From Anaerobiospirillum succiniciproducens DSM 6400 (lineage in GTDB: Bacteria; Pseudomonadota; Gammaproteobacteria; Enterobacterales; Succinivibrionaceae): 64,000 nucleotides of DNA. Location: positions 1 through 64,000 of the forward strand of contig NZ_KI519512.1 in assembly GCF_000482845.1 (NCBI RefSeq), given 5' to 3'. The translations under genes were made by a program, and so were the position numbers. A model generated the notes under the pieces. It worked only from the letters and a program-made list of their open reading frames with translations, was not told the DNA's origin and did no database searches. The stretch's first letter is position 1, and every line of letters starts with the position of its first letter. This document shows, one piece after another, positions 10,063 to 19,869 of the stretch.

Positions 10063-11493
10063 ATGACTGAAACCAATGAAACATCTATCGAATCAATAAA
10101 GAACAAGCTAGATCAACTATGTAATATTTTGTCTGGCGGTGGTGTTGGCTCTCAAGACTTCATTTCACAGCTCATCTATTTAATTTTTCTAAAAATGGAT
10201 AAAGAGAAAGTTGAGTTATTTGGCGAAGAGACAATTATCCCTAAAGGTTATCGTTGGGAAGATCTTGTAAGCAATCATGGCGATGATCTTATAGTTCAAT
10301 ATGAGCAAACCCTAGATGTTTTAAAACGTGAAAGCGGTGTAGTCGGAACGATATTCTCTAAAGCTCAGAGCCGCATAAACCAGCCCGCCAATCTAGAAAA
10401 GCTGATTTCATATATCAATGAAACATCATGGCTGCTTTTAGACGATGACGTGAAAGGAGCTTTGTATGAAAGTATCTTGCAAAAATATGGTCAAGATAAA
10501 AAGGCTGGTGCAGGGCAGTACTTTACTCCTCGTCCACTTGTTGACGTAATTGTTGAATTAGTTAATCCTAAAATTGGAGAAACTGTAACTGACCCGGCGT
10601 GCGGCACTGGCGGTTTTTTACTCTCAGCTTTTAAACACATGCATAAACAGTCACTTGATGCAAAAAAGCTGGAGTTTTTACGCAATAACACAATTCATGG
10701 AAACGATATAACAGATCTTCTTGTAACAATGGCATCCATGAACATGTATCTGCATGGTATCGGCCTTAAAAAAAGCCCAATAGAGCACAAAGACTCTCTA
10801 TTAAATGAACCAACCGAGCTTAGTAAGATAGTGTTAGCAAATCCACCCTTTGGAGTTAGAGCTGCTGGATCTATCGATATTAATCGACCTGACTTTATTA
10901 AGGAAACTAAAAACAACCAGATGAATTTTATGCAGCACATAATGTCACTACTAGAGCGTGGTGGCCGTGCTGGTGTCGTTGTTCCTGATAACGTGTTGTT
11001 CGATAAAGTTGGTACTGTAATTCGTGAAAGACTATTAAAGGATTTTAATCTACACACTATATTACGTTTGCCAGATGGATTGTTCTATGCGTCGGGTACA
11101 AAAACTAATGTTTTATTTTTCACTAAAGGTCAACCAACCAAAGATCTGTGGATCTATGACTATCGAACAAACGTTAAGCACACATTAGTTGAAAACCCAC
11201 TAACTCGCGAACATCTTGATGACTTTGTTAAGTGCTTCAGCGCAGATAATCTCTCCAAGCGCAATGAAACATATGATAAAGACAACAATCCAAATGGCCG
11301 CTGGAGAAAGTATTCTGCGCAAGACCTGCTAGCTCGTGACCAGGTTAACTTGGATATCACTTGGATGAATGAGACCAAAAGCGAGGAAGAAACTCTTTCA
11401 ATGGAAGAACTATTTACTCGCATGTCTGAAAAGGTAGCCACCATACAAAATGCCTTTGCTAAACTGCAAAAGGAGCTTGGCAATGATCTTTAA
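10063..11493 (+). CDS. hsdM: Type I DNA adenine methyltransferase M subunit
   Basis: An S-adenosylmethionine-dependent N6-adenine methylase that, with HsdS, modifies the recognition site and forms the core of the restriction complex. An N-terminal HsdM helical domain (about residues 1-130) precedes the catalytic domain. That domain contains FTPR (about 154), the SAM-binding motif DPACGTGG (about 177-184) and the catalytic NPPFG (about 260-264). The 476 residues match the family. It is four bases downstream of hsdR and its end overlaps hsdS by 11 bases, so all three genes are likely translationally coupled. No truncation or missing motif is apparent, so the methylase should be active. Confidence 0.96.
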   Translation: MTETNETSIESIKNKLDQLCNILSGGGVGSQDFISQLIYLIFLKMDKEKVELFGEETIIPKGYRWEDLVSNHGDDLIVQYEQTLDVLKRESGVVGTIFSKAQSRINQPANLEKLISYINETSWLLLDDDVKGALYESILQKYGQDKKAGAGQYFTPRPLVDVIVELVNPKIGETVTDPACGTGGFLLSAFKHMHKQSLDAKKLEFLRNNTIHGNDITDLLVTMASMNMYLHGIGLKKSPIEHKDSLLNEPTELSKIVLANPPFGVRAAGSIDINRPDFIKETKNNQMNFMQHIMSLLERGGRAGVVVPDNVLFDKVGTVIRERLLKDFNLHTILRLPDGLFYASGTKTNVLFFTKGQPTKDLWIYDYRTNVKHTLVENPLTREHLDDFVKCFSADNLSKRNETYDKDNNPNGRWRKYSAQDLLARDQVNLDITWMNETKSEEETLSMEELFTRMSEKVATIQNAFAKLQKELGNDL

Positions 11494-12784
11494 ACGTATG
11501 CGTGAACATATTCTAGGCAAAGCAATTAGAGGTAAGCTAGTACCTCAACTTCATGAAGAAGGATATGTTAAACAGATTTGCAATGCTCCAACAAACGTAC
11601 CTTTTGCAATCCCCTCCACATGGAAGTGGTGTTCTCTTGGAAACCTAGTTGATTATGGTAAAGCGGAGAAAATTTCATGCAACGATATACCTTCTTCAAC
11701 ATGGGTATTAGAGCTTGAGGATATAGAGGAAAATACTGGCAAGATCCTTGAGAAGAAACGTGATGTTGAAGTAAAAAGTAATAAGAACGTTTTTGAAGAA
11801 GGTTATTTACTTTATAGTAAGCTTCGACCTTATCTAAATAAAGTCGTCATAGCTGATGAATGCGGAGTTTGTACTACTGAATTAATTCCAATAAATGTAA
11901 AAAGTGCAAAAGCTCCTCTTTTACCAAAGTATTTACAGTTTTTCTTGATGTCTCCTGACTTTGTTGATTATGCAAATAGACACTCTCACGGGGCAAAACC
12001 TAGACTTGGGACAAATGACGCTAAAGCAGCAAATATTCCTATCCCACCTTTTGAAGAGCAAAATAGGATAGTTGCTAAGATTGAATCGTTATTTGGCGAG
12101 ATCGACCGTGCAGAAGAGGCATATGAAGAATTGCAGTCCTTGGCAAACGTACTAAGAGGCCAAATTCTTCAAAAAGCCATCCAAGGCAAGCTTGTTCCTC
12201 AGCTACCTGAAGACGGTGTAGTTAATCAGATTGGCGATGCTCCTGCTGAAGTGCCTTTCGATATTCCTGACTCATGGAAGTGGTTAACACTTGAAGCAAT
12301 AGGCTTTTGGAAAGCTGGTGCTACACCATCACGCTCCGTCAAAGAGTATTACGAAAACGGAACAATCCCTTGGCTAAAAACAGGGGATCTAACAGATGGC
12401 ATAATTAGTACTGTAGAAGAACAAATTACGCAAGATGCACTTGATAGCTGCACTGCACATATAAACTCAAAAGGTTCTGTTCTTATTGCAATGTACGGAG
12501 CAACAATTGGAAAGCTAGGTGTTCTTGATATTGATTGTGCTACAAATCAAGCATGCTGTGCGTGCCAAGTTAATTCATCATTAATTTATAATTGGTACCT
12601 CTTTTACTATTTAATGTCTCAGAGAGCTAATTTCATTGCTCAAGGTGCAGGTGGAGCCCAAACTAACATTTCTAAAACAAAAATTACTGTATATCCAATC
12701 CCTCTACCTCCACTTGCTGAGCAGAAGCGTATTGTCGCGAAGGTCGAAGCTCTTTTCGAGCAAATTGACTTGATGACCAAATAG
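11483..12784 (+). CDS. hsdS: Type I restriction-modification specificity subunit S
   Basis: The DNA-recognition subunit, with two target recognition domains (TRDs), each reading half of a bipartite site. The 433 residues are built as two repeated halves. Each starts with a conserved helix (HILGKAIRGKLVPQL near residue 8; QILQKAIQGKLVPQL near 230) and a WKW segment, continues with a variable TRD, and ends with P.EQ.RIVAK(I/V)E(S/A)LF. ATG 11483 was chosen because AAGGAG (11470-11475) lies about seven bases upstream; an earlier in-frame start at 11450 would lie deep inside hsdM. The two TRDs differ from each other, so the recognised half-sites should differ. No second hsdS or inverted TRD cassette is present here, so phase variation by inversion is not supported. 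Confidence 0.93.
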   Translation: MIFKRMREHILGKAIRGKLVPQLHEEGYVKQICNAPTNVPFAIPSTWKWCSLGNLVDYGKAEKISCNDIPSSTWVLELEDIEENTGKILEKKRDVEVKSNKNVFEEGYLLYSKLRPYLNKVVIADECGVCTTELIPINVKSAKAPLLPKYLQFFLMSPDFVDYANRHSHGAKPRLGTNDAKAANIPIPPFEEQNRIVAKIESLFGEIDRAEEAYEELQSLANVLRGQILQKAIQGKLVPQLPEDGVVNQIGDAPAEVPFDIPDSWKWLTLEAIGFWKAGATPSRSVKEYYENGTIPWLKTGDLTDGIISTVEEQITQDALDSCTAHINSKGSVLIAMYGATIGKLGVLDIDCATNQACCACQVNSSLIYNWYLFYYLMSQRANFIAQGAGGAQTNISKTKITVYPIPLPPLAEQKRIVAKVEALFEQIDLMTK

Positions 12785-12809
12785 CTTATTCTAGGCACGA
12801 CACGGCTGT

Positions 12810-12826
12810 CCCAGCTTGGTGCTGGG
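12810..12826. terminator. Hairpin between convergent hsdS and parA
   Basis: CCCAGC and GCTGGG pair around a five-base loop in the 92-base gap between the two convergent genes. No T tract follows, so the terminator role is tentative. Confidence 0.4.
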
Positions 12827-12876
12827 GGCTTAATGGAGTGCAATGCGTTTAGTGCAGCTTTGTAAATGGCTGCACT

Positions 12877-14007
12877 CTATTGTGGAAGGTTGTTATTGGC
12901 CACGGCTTCGGTTGCAGCAGCTACATCAGCTGGCGGCGCTGCAGTTGGCGCATCTGTTGGGACGGCGCTAGCTGCATCTTGTGGCGCGGCTATGGCTGCT
13001 TTTTGTGGACGGTTGCCTATTAAGCTGTTAGTGCGCGGTTCTGCATATTCAGGCAAGTCATCGTCGCTTAGGTAGTCATCCTCACTGTCTACTGCTGTTG
13101 ACTGGTCATGAGCGGGCGCTTGGGCTTGATGGGCCTCTGTGGCCTGATTTGCATCGGGGTCTTGAGCTGCAGGTGCGGCTTGAGCGGAGTTTGCATCGGG
13201 CTCTTGAGCTGCCGGTGCTTGGGTGAGGCGGTTTTGTTCCATGCGCTTGAGGATTTCGCCAGCAAGGGAAAGGTAAGCGCGGGAGCCTAGGCAGCTGCGG
13301 TCATATAAGATGACTGGGCGCCCCATGGACGGAGCCTCGGAGATGAGCGAGGTGTACGGGATGATGGTGTTGAAAAGCAAGGTACCAAGATTGGACTTTA
13401 AGTCCTCGGAAATCTTCTTGGCAAGTGGCTCGCCTAAGCTATAGAGCGTTCTTACAATACCCATGAGACGCACATTACTCATGCCATCGGTCTTGAGCTT
13501 TTCAAAGAGACGCAGAAGTGAGCTTAAGCCATCTACCGCAAAGTAATCACAAGTAGTTGGGATGATGAGATCATCAGAGGCACACAGGGCATTAATGGTG
13601 AGTAAGTTGAGTGCTGGTGGGCAATCAATGATGATGAGGTCGTAAATAAGACGTAAAGAGCTTAAAGCATTTCTGAGCCTAAACTCTTTGCCCTCTTCAT
13701 TGATGCAGGAGACGCAAAAGGCAGTTAAGTCGTCATTAGCTGGAACTAAATCAAACTTAGCTAAGTTATACGGCTTGATGCATGGAACTAAGGATGCCTC
13801 ACTCATCAGGGCATTGCCAGATGAGATAAGTCCAGTAGGACGCTTACGCAGAATCGATACAGTAGCAGAGCCCTGAGGATCGAGATCGATAAGCAAGACG
13901 CGACGACGCGTACCAGCAAAGGCACACGCAAGGTTAATTGCAGTGGAGGTTTTACCCACACCGCCCTTGTGATTGGCAACAGATAGAACTATACATTCTG
14001 AGCGCAT
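12877..14007 (-). CDS. Orphan ParA/Soj-family ATPase with low-complexity tail
   Basis: A Walker-type P-loop ATPase of the ParA/MinD superfamily, which positions DNA or protein complexes by ATP-dependent patterning. The deviant Walker A KGGVGKT is near residue 15, DLDPQGS near 42 (switch region) and IIIDCPP near 122. The ATPase domain occupies about 255 residues. It is followed by about 120 residues rich in Ala, Pro, Asp and Gln, with an internal near-duplicate (PAAQEPDAN / PAAQDPDAN). No parB, parS-like cluster, replication gene or chemotaxis gene is adjacent, so chromosomal Soj, plasmid-type ParA and protein-positioning ParC/PpfA-like roles all remain open. It converges on the restriction operon. 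Confidence 0.88.
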   Translation of the reverse strand: MRSECIVLSVANHKGGVGKTSTAINLACAFAGTRRRVLLIDLDPQGSATVSILRKRPTGLISSGNALMSEASLVPCIKPYNLAKFDLVPANDDLTAFCVSCINEEGKEFRLRNALSSLRLIYDLIIIDCPPALNLLTINALCASDDLIIPTTCDYFAVDGLSSLLRLFEKLKTDGMSNVRLMGIVRTLYSLGEPLAKKISEDLKSNLGTLLFNTIIPYTSLISEAPSMGRPVILYDRSCLGSRAYLSLAGEILKRMEQNRLTQAPAAQEPDANSAQAAPAAQDPDANQATEAHQAQAPAHDQSTAVDSEDDYLSDDDLPEYAEPRTNSLIGNRPQKAAIAAPQDAASAVPTDAPTAAPPADVAAATEAVANNNLPQ

Positions 14008-14777
14008 ATCTATGCCTTAGCGATAGCACCACATCGCAAGATTGAAACAAAAAGCCTAAAAGCACGCTAAAGACTGCAAATCAGCTTGCACTGTGCATGT
14101 ACTGCCAATACGGTTATGGCTACACATGCGCCTGTCTTTTAGTTATGTACTTTCAGGTTTAACCTACTTTAACGGACACACCAAGCATCATTGCCTGTTA
14201 GCTTATATTAACCATAAGAGCGGTTAAAAGCTACTAAGCTTGGCTTCCTTTTGAAATCTGAATCGTCTTTGCTACCAAAAGCTAGTGCCTCTTGAGGCCA
14301 TAGCATGCAAGCTTGCATTGTGCTTTGGTAGTTAAAAAGACTTTAGCTATACGCATTAATACGCACAGCGAGCAACGTTATTAGTACAAGAGCTTGTACT
14401 TAGGAGCTAAGGTTCATTGTATTAGCAATTGTACAAAAGTTGAACTTACTTAACAGCTAATCTAGGAACCGCTCACAAAGTAATGCTTATGCCCGATTCA
14501 TGCCACATGATGGTGCCATCCTTCTGACGCTTATCTTGAGCATGCATAAACGCTTTATTTATCGCCTTTACGCTGCACAACATTCGTATTGGATCAGCTC
14601 AGATCAAGGATCTGAGCCTTATTACTCATGTTGTATGTACTTGTGCCCAAATTCTGTCATTGGCGCTATGTGGATGTATTGCTTTTGGGGTGCACCTTAG
14701 GCCTAGCTTTATGAAGGGTCAGAGTAAGCGCTTGTGTATTGTCATGGGCTGAGCGTTCTATAGCGATTAATCGATAG

Positions 14778-14804
14778 TTGGCGGGACTCTGCTTTATCCG
14801 CCAA
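14778..14804. repeat. Inverted repeat TTGGCGG/CCGCCAA
   Basis: A perfect 7-bp stem with a 13-base loop, directly before the 29-bp direct repeat. No T tract follows; function unknown. Confidence 0.4.
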
Positions 14805-14813
14805 TCGCCTGCG

Positions 14814-14870
14814 CTTTATTGTTTGGCAGTACATGGGTGGCTCTTTATTGTTTGGCAGAAAATTGGTGGC
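14814..14870. repeat. Direct repeat, period 29 bp, two copies
   Basis: CTTTATTGTTTGGCAG is repeated at 14814 and 14843, each time followed by a similar A/T-rich bridge and GGTGG. The period equals that of the unrelated repeat at 5563. Confidence 0.6.
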
Positions 14871-15474
14871 TCTTTTGGGTTGTGACGTGATGGTATGCCT
14901 GTGGTGGTCTGCACTTGAGGGTGGTTGCGTGCGGTTTTGTTTGATGGCAAGTGGAGTACGGGTGAAGATAGTATGCTCAAAGACGATATTTATAAGAAAA
15001 ATCTGGGGTAGTTCTCAAATTCAGCAATCTAGATACAACCTTTTCACAATTGCAGCCTAGTTTATGTTCTTGCTGACGCTGCCTAATGATATAATTCAAG
15101 CTTTGTTAAGGTTTAGTCATCAACTCTCGATGTATCTTGGGATACGTCTCAACACAATCTTTGCAAAAGCCATTTAGCTGCACGCATATGCTGTTTTTAT
15201 CAAGAGAGCATAAGCGATTCAAAGCAAATATTTGCTCAGGTGCGCTTGTTATTCGTAATGTAAACTCACTGGTACATTTGCCCTTTTGCTTGTATTACAT
15301 CCTTTGCTCATAACATGCTTTTATGTGTAGCTACAGTCAGTTTGATGCACAGATTGTTACTTAGATATAGTTCTTATTTGATGTTACCCAGCGCTTAAAT
15401 AGCCTTCTCATCGTTAAGCGTGTAGATGTGCATATGTAGCGCTAGCTTAGTAGCCTCATGCGTTAAGAGCTTAT

Positions 15475-15600
15475 TGAGCATTGCTTTGTTGGGCTTGAAG
15501 AGCTTATGAGGCATGGCTTCGAGCTTTAAGAGCTTATGTGGCATGGCTTGGGGCTTTTGGCGTTAAGAGCTTGTGGGCTTGGCTGTTGGCTTAAGGCGTT
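15475..15600. repeat. Imperfect AAGAGCTT-type repeats
   Basis: AAGAGCTT occurs at 15475, 15498, 15528 and 15565. The middle copies extend into TATG(A/T)GGCATGGCTT. Spacing is irregular (23, 30 and 37 bases). It lies just upstream of the sensor kinase gene. Confidence 0.5.
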
Positions 15601-15738
15601 GAACTTATCTAAGTATATTTAGGTAGGCAGTGTAGAGCTTGCTCTTAGCTGCTATCCATTGGCAGATGGCGGCTCTTTTGTTGTTTGCATCTGCACTATG
15701 GCGTTGACGAAAGATTCTTTGTTTGGGCAGGTACTACC

Positions 15739-18700
15739 ATGTTCAATTTCCAATCTCGATCCGAAGCATATTCTTTATTTCGCAGTCGTACCCGCAAAGC
15801 AAAGAAGATCTTTTTGTCTTATGGCACCATTTTATTCTTCGTCTTCTCTATCTTCTTAGTGGCATCTTTATACATGATGCGCGAAAACATTATTGCTAGC
15901 TCTAACTCTGCTGGTAATGAGACTGCGCAGCGTTTAGATGTAGCCTTAAAGTACGAGTTTGTTAAAGAAAAGCAGTTCATAGAATTTATCGCCCACTATG
16001 CTGATGTCTTCTTAAAAACCCACCGTTCTGATGCTGATGGCGGTAAACGTGCCTTTGAGCTGTGGCTTAAGAAAACCAAAGATGAGTTGCAAGAAAGACA
16101 GCGTGACTTCATTATCGATATCTACTCCTCTATCAACGGCCAAATCGTTGCCCCAACCTATTGGGATGGCGATCCTTTCTTAATTCCTGAGGCCCGTACA
16201 TGGTATCAAGAGGCCATGAAGGCAGAAATTGGTCATGCCACCGTGCTTGATCCATATGTCGATATCTTCACTAACACTGTTATCACCACTATTGCAGCAC
16301 GTATTGGCAATACCAAGGACGTTATTGCCATCGACTTATATTTAGAAAAGTCAGCTCAGGCCCACTCCTTTGCCAATATGGTGCCGGAGAACTTTAGCTT
16401 CTATTTAGTCGATTCAGCCGGCACTGTGATCCTCTACTATGACGATGATGCTTCTGACTACTTTGCTGTGCAGGATTTTGTCTATAGTTTCTTTGACAGT
16501 CATGTAAAAAATCATGCTGAGGAAAACCACGAGCCTATCATCGATCCTACGGGCGCTAAACGTAACGTCTTTACCTCGTTTAACCCGATCACGGGCTGGT
16601 ATACCATCACGACGAGCTTATACTCGGACGTGCTCTTTAGTTATCACACCATCTCCAACCTCTTCTTACTTTTAGTAGTGGTATTTATCATTATTGAAGT
16701 ATGGATGGTATGGCGCGAGTATCACCTCTCCTCACAAATTGAGACCTCAAATGAGGCCCTCAAGGTATTAGGCAACTCTTATCAAATCATCTTGCGTGTT
16801 AACTTCAAGATGGGTACTTTCACGACCTTGAAAGCACCAGATCAAATGCGTCTGCGCTTAGTTACTCGCAATAGCTATGATGATCTCTTATCTGCCCTGT
16901 CAGATATGGTGCTCCCAGAGAGTTGGAATAATTTTTACAAGACTTTCTCCATAAACCACTTACGTAACTTAGCCTCACTGTCCATTCGCGACTTTGGTCA
17001 TGACTATCAGCTTAAGCTTGATAATGACGATCGCTACAAGTGGTTCAATGCCCGTATTCTCTTTGACGAGTCTTTAGATCTCGATGAGTCAATCTTGTGC
17101 TTTAAGCTCATTGATGAAGAAAAGATCACCGAGATTGAAGAGCACAAGCTCTTAGCTGACGCTTTAGAGAACGCCAAGCAAAACGAAGAGTCTAAGAACG
17201 TCTTCTTTGCCAACATGTCTCACGACATGCGTACACCTTTAAACGGCATCATCGGCTTATGTCAGATTGGTATTAATCATATGAATATGAACGATACCGA
17301 CTCCTTACCTGACATCTTCCGCAAGATGACTACAGCCTCTAAGCAGCTGTTAGCCTTAGTGGATGACATTCTTGAGGTGGCTCGTCCTCAAATGGAGAAC
17401 CGCCAAAACCTCGAGCCTTTTGACATTATCAAGGCTGTTGAGGAAAACATTGATGTATTCAAGGTCAATGCTGCTCAGCAAGGCAAAGTAGTTAATCTTA
17501 GTTTCGATATTAAGCACAATGTAGTTATTGGTGATGCGGCAAAGTTACGTCAGATCTTAAATAACTTAGTGTCCAACTCACTTAAGTACTCAAACAAGGG
17601 CTGCGTGGTCAACGTATCGATTCGCGAAGTACTGCATCTGCACAAGCCATCCTTCATGATCGAAGTGTCAGATACCGGTATCGGTATGGAACGTAAGTTC
17701 CTCTCTAAGCTCTTTGATGCCTACTCTCGTGAGCACCGTCTTAACTCTGTACAGGGTACTGGCCTTGGTATGTCCATTGTTAAGAACGTAGTGACCATCA
17801 TGGGTGGTGACATTAAGGTTAAGTCTGCGGTGGATGTTGGTACTACCTTTACCATCAACATTCCATTCCGCCTAGCTGATGACGATACTGCAAATAAGAT
17901 TCGTCAAATTGCTAGCAGTGGTGCGGCTGACTTTAGCAATGGCGTTAATGCCGCATTAGAGCAAGCTGCCCTGCTACCTAGCGTTAACAAGAGTGATAAC
18001 GCCGAAAAAGAACAGCACAGCGAGATAAGCACTAATGAACAAGCCACTGCTGAAGCTAATAGCGCTGATAACACTGCCCGTAATAGCACTGATGTGGCTG
18101 CTAACTTCAAGCTTGAAGGTCTGCATATTCTCGTGGTTGAAGATAATGAGCTCAACATGGAAATTGCCTGCGACATTCTGCAGATGAAGGGTGTTAAGGT
18201 AAGTTGCGCTTGGGATGGTGCTGAGGCCGTTAAGGTCTTCAAAGAGGCCGATGAGTACACCTTTGATGCCATCTTAATGGATATGCGCATGCCAAATATG
18301 AATGGCTGCGAGGCATCAGCTGCTATTCGTGCTTTAGGACGAGCTGACTCTCTGACCGTACCAATCATTGCATGTACCGCTAATGCCTTTACCGAGGATA
18401 TTACCGCTACTCAAAACGCTGGTATGAATGCCCACGTCTCCAAGCCTTTAGACTTTACTGTCTTAGAGCGTGTACTGCAAAAGCTCGTAGCTACACGTAG
18501 AGATCTTGATGTTATGCAGGCCCTGCGTGCTCCTTCAGGAAGCACCGCCGACACTGCAGATGATACAAGCCACAGCCAAGATAGCTCTACTAGCTCTGCC
18601 GCTGCAGCATCTGAGCATGATGATGCTCAAGAGAGTGTTGAAGTAACTAGCGCCCCTGAGAGTGTAGCTACTGCAGATCATGACTTAGATACTGAACTTG

Positions 18701-19869
18701 CTAATAGCCATACAGCTGACAAGACCTCTGTAGCAGCTGCTGAAGATGTCAGCAAGAGCGTAAGTGCTGCTGATGCTGACTACAAGAGCTCAGCGATGGC
18801 AAATGCTGCAGGCAATGCTGCTGACAATGCAGCTGCAGATACAGCTGATGTTGTTGCAGCAGCTACTGCAACAAGTGATAGCGACGCTCACGAAGACACA
18901 AGTGACAAGACTGCTAATATAAACGAGACAGTAACATCCCACGAGCATAAGCTTACTGACTCTAGCGCTGCCGATAGTGCTGCAAATCAGGATGTCGACA
19001 ACAAGAGTGCTGCTAAGAGCGATGAGCTTGATACTAGTGCTGCCAAGGCTCAGAGTGCTGCTGTTGCTAATGTAGATACTAACAGTGCTGCTCCTAACGA
19101 GGCATCTTTAGAACAAGCTAAGGGCGCTGCAAACGAGCAAGACTCAGAATGTAGCATTGTTAAGACACTGTCAGAGCCACAAGAGGCTCACGCAAGCGAG
19201 CAGAAGTCTCAGGCTACTAGCGGTGATACCGTTGTGGTCAATGAGGCTATTAAGAAACTTGCTGACTTAGATAGCATCAACCGAAGCGCTACAGTAAATG
19301 CCAAGAAAGATGCTAAGAGCATGACACATGATGCTGCAAGCAATGGTGAGATTCTTAACAAGGACCAAGCATTAGTTGGAGCAAAAACTAACGAACCTAT
19401 TTTAGATGCTACTCATCGTATCCATGACCTCGATGATACAGTTAAGAAGTCGGTCTCAAATGCTAAGTACTATGAGATTGAGATCAAGGCATCCAATGAA
19501 GATGCAACGCCAAGCTTAATCCCTGTGGATAAGCTCTCAAGCTCCTTTAAGATTAATAAGCCTGAGATTAATAAGCCTGAGACTAATAGCGATAAGTCCA
19601 ATCAGCTCAGCAGCGATCACGACTCAGCGCAGCACAATACCTTTATTAATCTCTTAAAGTTTAAAAAGGCAAGCGCAAAGCCACAGCCGCAGCCACAAGA
19701 AGTTGACAAGAAAGACATATCACAGGCTGTTAACTACAGCCAAGATGAGCACATGGTGCCTGAGAGAAAAGCTCCACCACCAAAGATAGCTCACGAAAAG
19801 TCTTCTAAGACCACCGTAAGTCTGCGCTCTCAGCTAACTAGAAACGACGATAACGACGACTTTAGCTAA
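15739..19869 (+). CDS. Hybrid sensor histidine kinase with receiver domain and ~450-residue disordered tail
   Basis: A membrane sensor kinase of 1,376 residues. A transmembrane helix at about 24-46 and another at about 307-325 flank a periplasmic sensor region of roughly 260 residues that looks dCache-like. A cytoplasmic PAS-like segment follows. The HisKA dimerisation domain has the phospho-acceptor in SHDMRTPLNG (His about 495). The ATPase domain has the N box (NNLVSNSLKYSNKG, about 608), DTGIGM and GTGLGM. A receiver domain (about 793-910) carries VVEDNELN, the phospho-acceptor Asp in MDMRMP (about 848) and SKP. The last 450 residues are Ala/Ser/Asp/Lys-rich without a recognisable fold. 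The ATG at 15739 is preferred; an upstream TTG at 15685 lacks support. The kinase has no fused HPt domain; a separate HPt gene lies 0.66 kb downstream, suggesting a phosphorelay. The signal sensed is unknown. Confidence 0.92.
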   Translation: MFNFQSRSEAYSLFRSRTRKAKKIFLSYGTILFFVFSIFLVASLYMMRENIIASSNSAGNETAQRLDVALKYEFVKEKQFIEFIAHYADVFLKTHRSDADGGKRAFELWLKKTKDELQERQRDFIIDIYSSINGQIVAPTYWDGDPFLIPEARTWYQEAMKAEIGHATVLDPYVDIFTNTVITTIAARIGNTKDVIAIDLYLEKSAQAHSFANMVPENFSFYLVDSAGTVILYYDDDASDYFAVQDFVYSFFDSHVKNHAEENHEPIIDPTGAKRNVFTSFNPITGWYTITTSLYSDVLFSYHTISNLFLLLVVVFIIIEVWMVWREYHLSSQIETSNEALKVLGNSYQIILRVNFKMGTFTTLKAPDQMRLRLVTRNSYDDLLSALSDMVLPESWNNFYKTFSINHLRNLASLSIRDFGHDYQLKLDNDDRYKWFNARILFDESLDLDESILCFKLIDEEKITEIEEHKLLADALENAKQNEESKNVFFANMSHDMRTPLNGIIGLCQIGINHMNMNDTDSLPDIFRKMTTASKQLLALVDDILEVARPQMENRQNLEPFDIIKAVEENIDVFKVNAAQQGKVVNLSFDIKHNVVIGDAAKLRQILNNLVSNSLKYSNKGCVVNVSIREVLHLHKPSFMIEVSDTGIGMERKFLSKLFDAYSREHRLNSVQGTGLGMSIVKNVVTIMGGDIKVKSAVDVGTTFTINIPFRLADDDTANKIRQIASSGAADFSNGVNAALEQAALLPSVNKSDNAEKEQHSEISTNEQATAEANSADNTARNSTDVAANFKLEGLHILVVEDNELNMEIACDILQMKGVKVSCAWDGAEAVKVFKEADEYTFDAILMDMRMPNMNGCEASAAIRALGRADSLTVPIIACTANAFTEDITATQNAGMNAHVSKPLDFTVLERVLQKLVATRRDLDVMQALRAPSGSTADTADDTSHSQDSSTSSAAAASEHDDAQESVEVTSAPESVATADHDLDTELANSHTADKTSVAAAEDVSKSVSAADADYKSSAMANAAGNAADNAAADTADVVAAATATSDSDAHEDTSDKTANINETVTSHEHKLTDSSAADSAANQDVDNKSAAKSDELDTSAAKAQSAAVANVDTNSAAPNEASLEQAKGAANEQDSECSIVKTLSEPQEAHASEQKSQATSGDTVVVNEAIKKLADLDSINRSATVNAKKDAKSMTHDAASNGEILNKDQALVGAKTNEPILDATHRIHDLDDTVKKSVSNAKYYEIEIKASNEDATPSLIPVDKLSSSFKINKPEINKPETNSDKSNQLSSDHDSAQHNTFINLLKFKKASAKPQPQPQEVDKKDISQAVNYSQDEHMVPERKAPPPKIAHEKSSKTTVSLRSQLTRNDDNDDFS

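Larger units (their letters stand above)
14008..15738. other. 1.73-kb gene-free region between parA and the sensor kinase
   Basis: Short open frames here (near 14500 and 14833) have no recognisable similarity, atypical composition and no good ribosome-binding sites. Visible structures are a hairpin at 14778-14804, a 29-bp direct repeat at 14814-14870 and AAGAGCTT-type imperfect repeats at 15475-15600. Promoters for parA and the kinase must lie at its ends. Confidence 0.5.

Noticed and set aside
11483-12784. Phase-variable hsdS by inversion
   Set aside because: The two halves are direct, not inverted, repeats, and no silent hsdS cassette or recombinase gene is present.
12640-12843. Minus-strand frame over the hsdS end
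   Set aside because: Lies on the opposite strand of conserved HsdS sequence and shows no family similarity.
14833-15060. 75-codon open frame
   Set aside because: No ribosome-binding site, no family resemblance and overlap with direct repeats.
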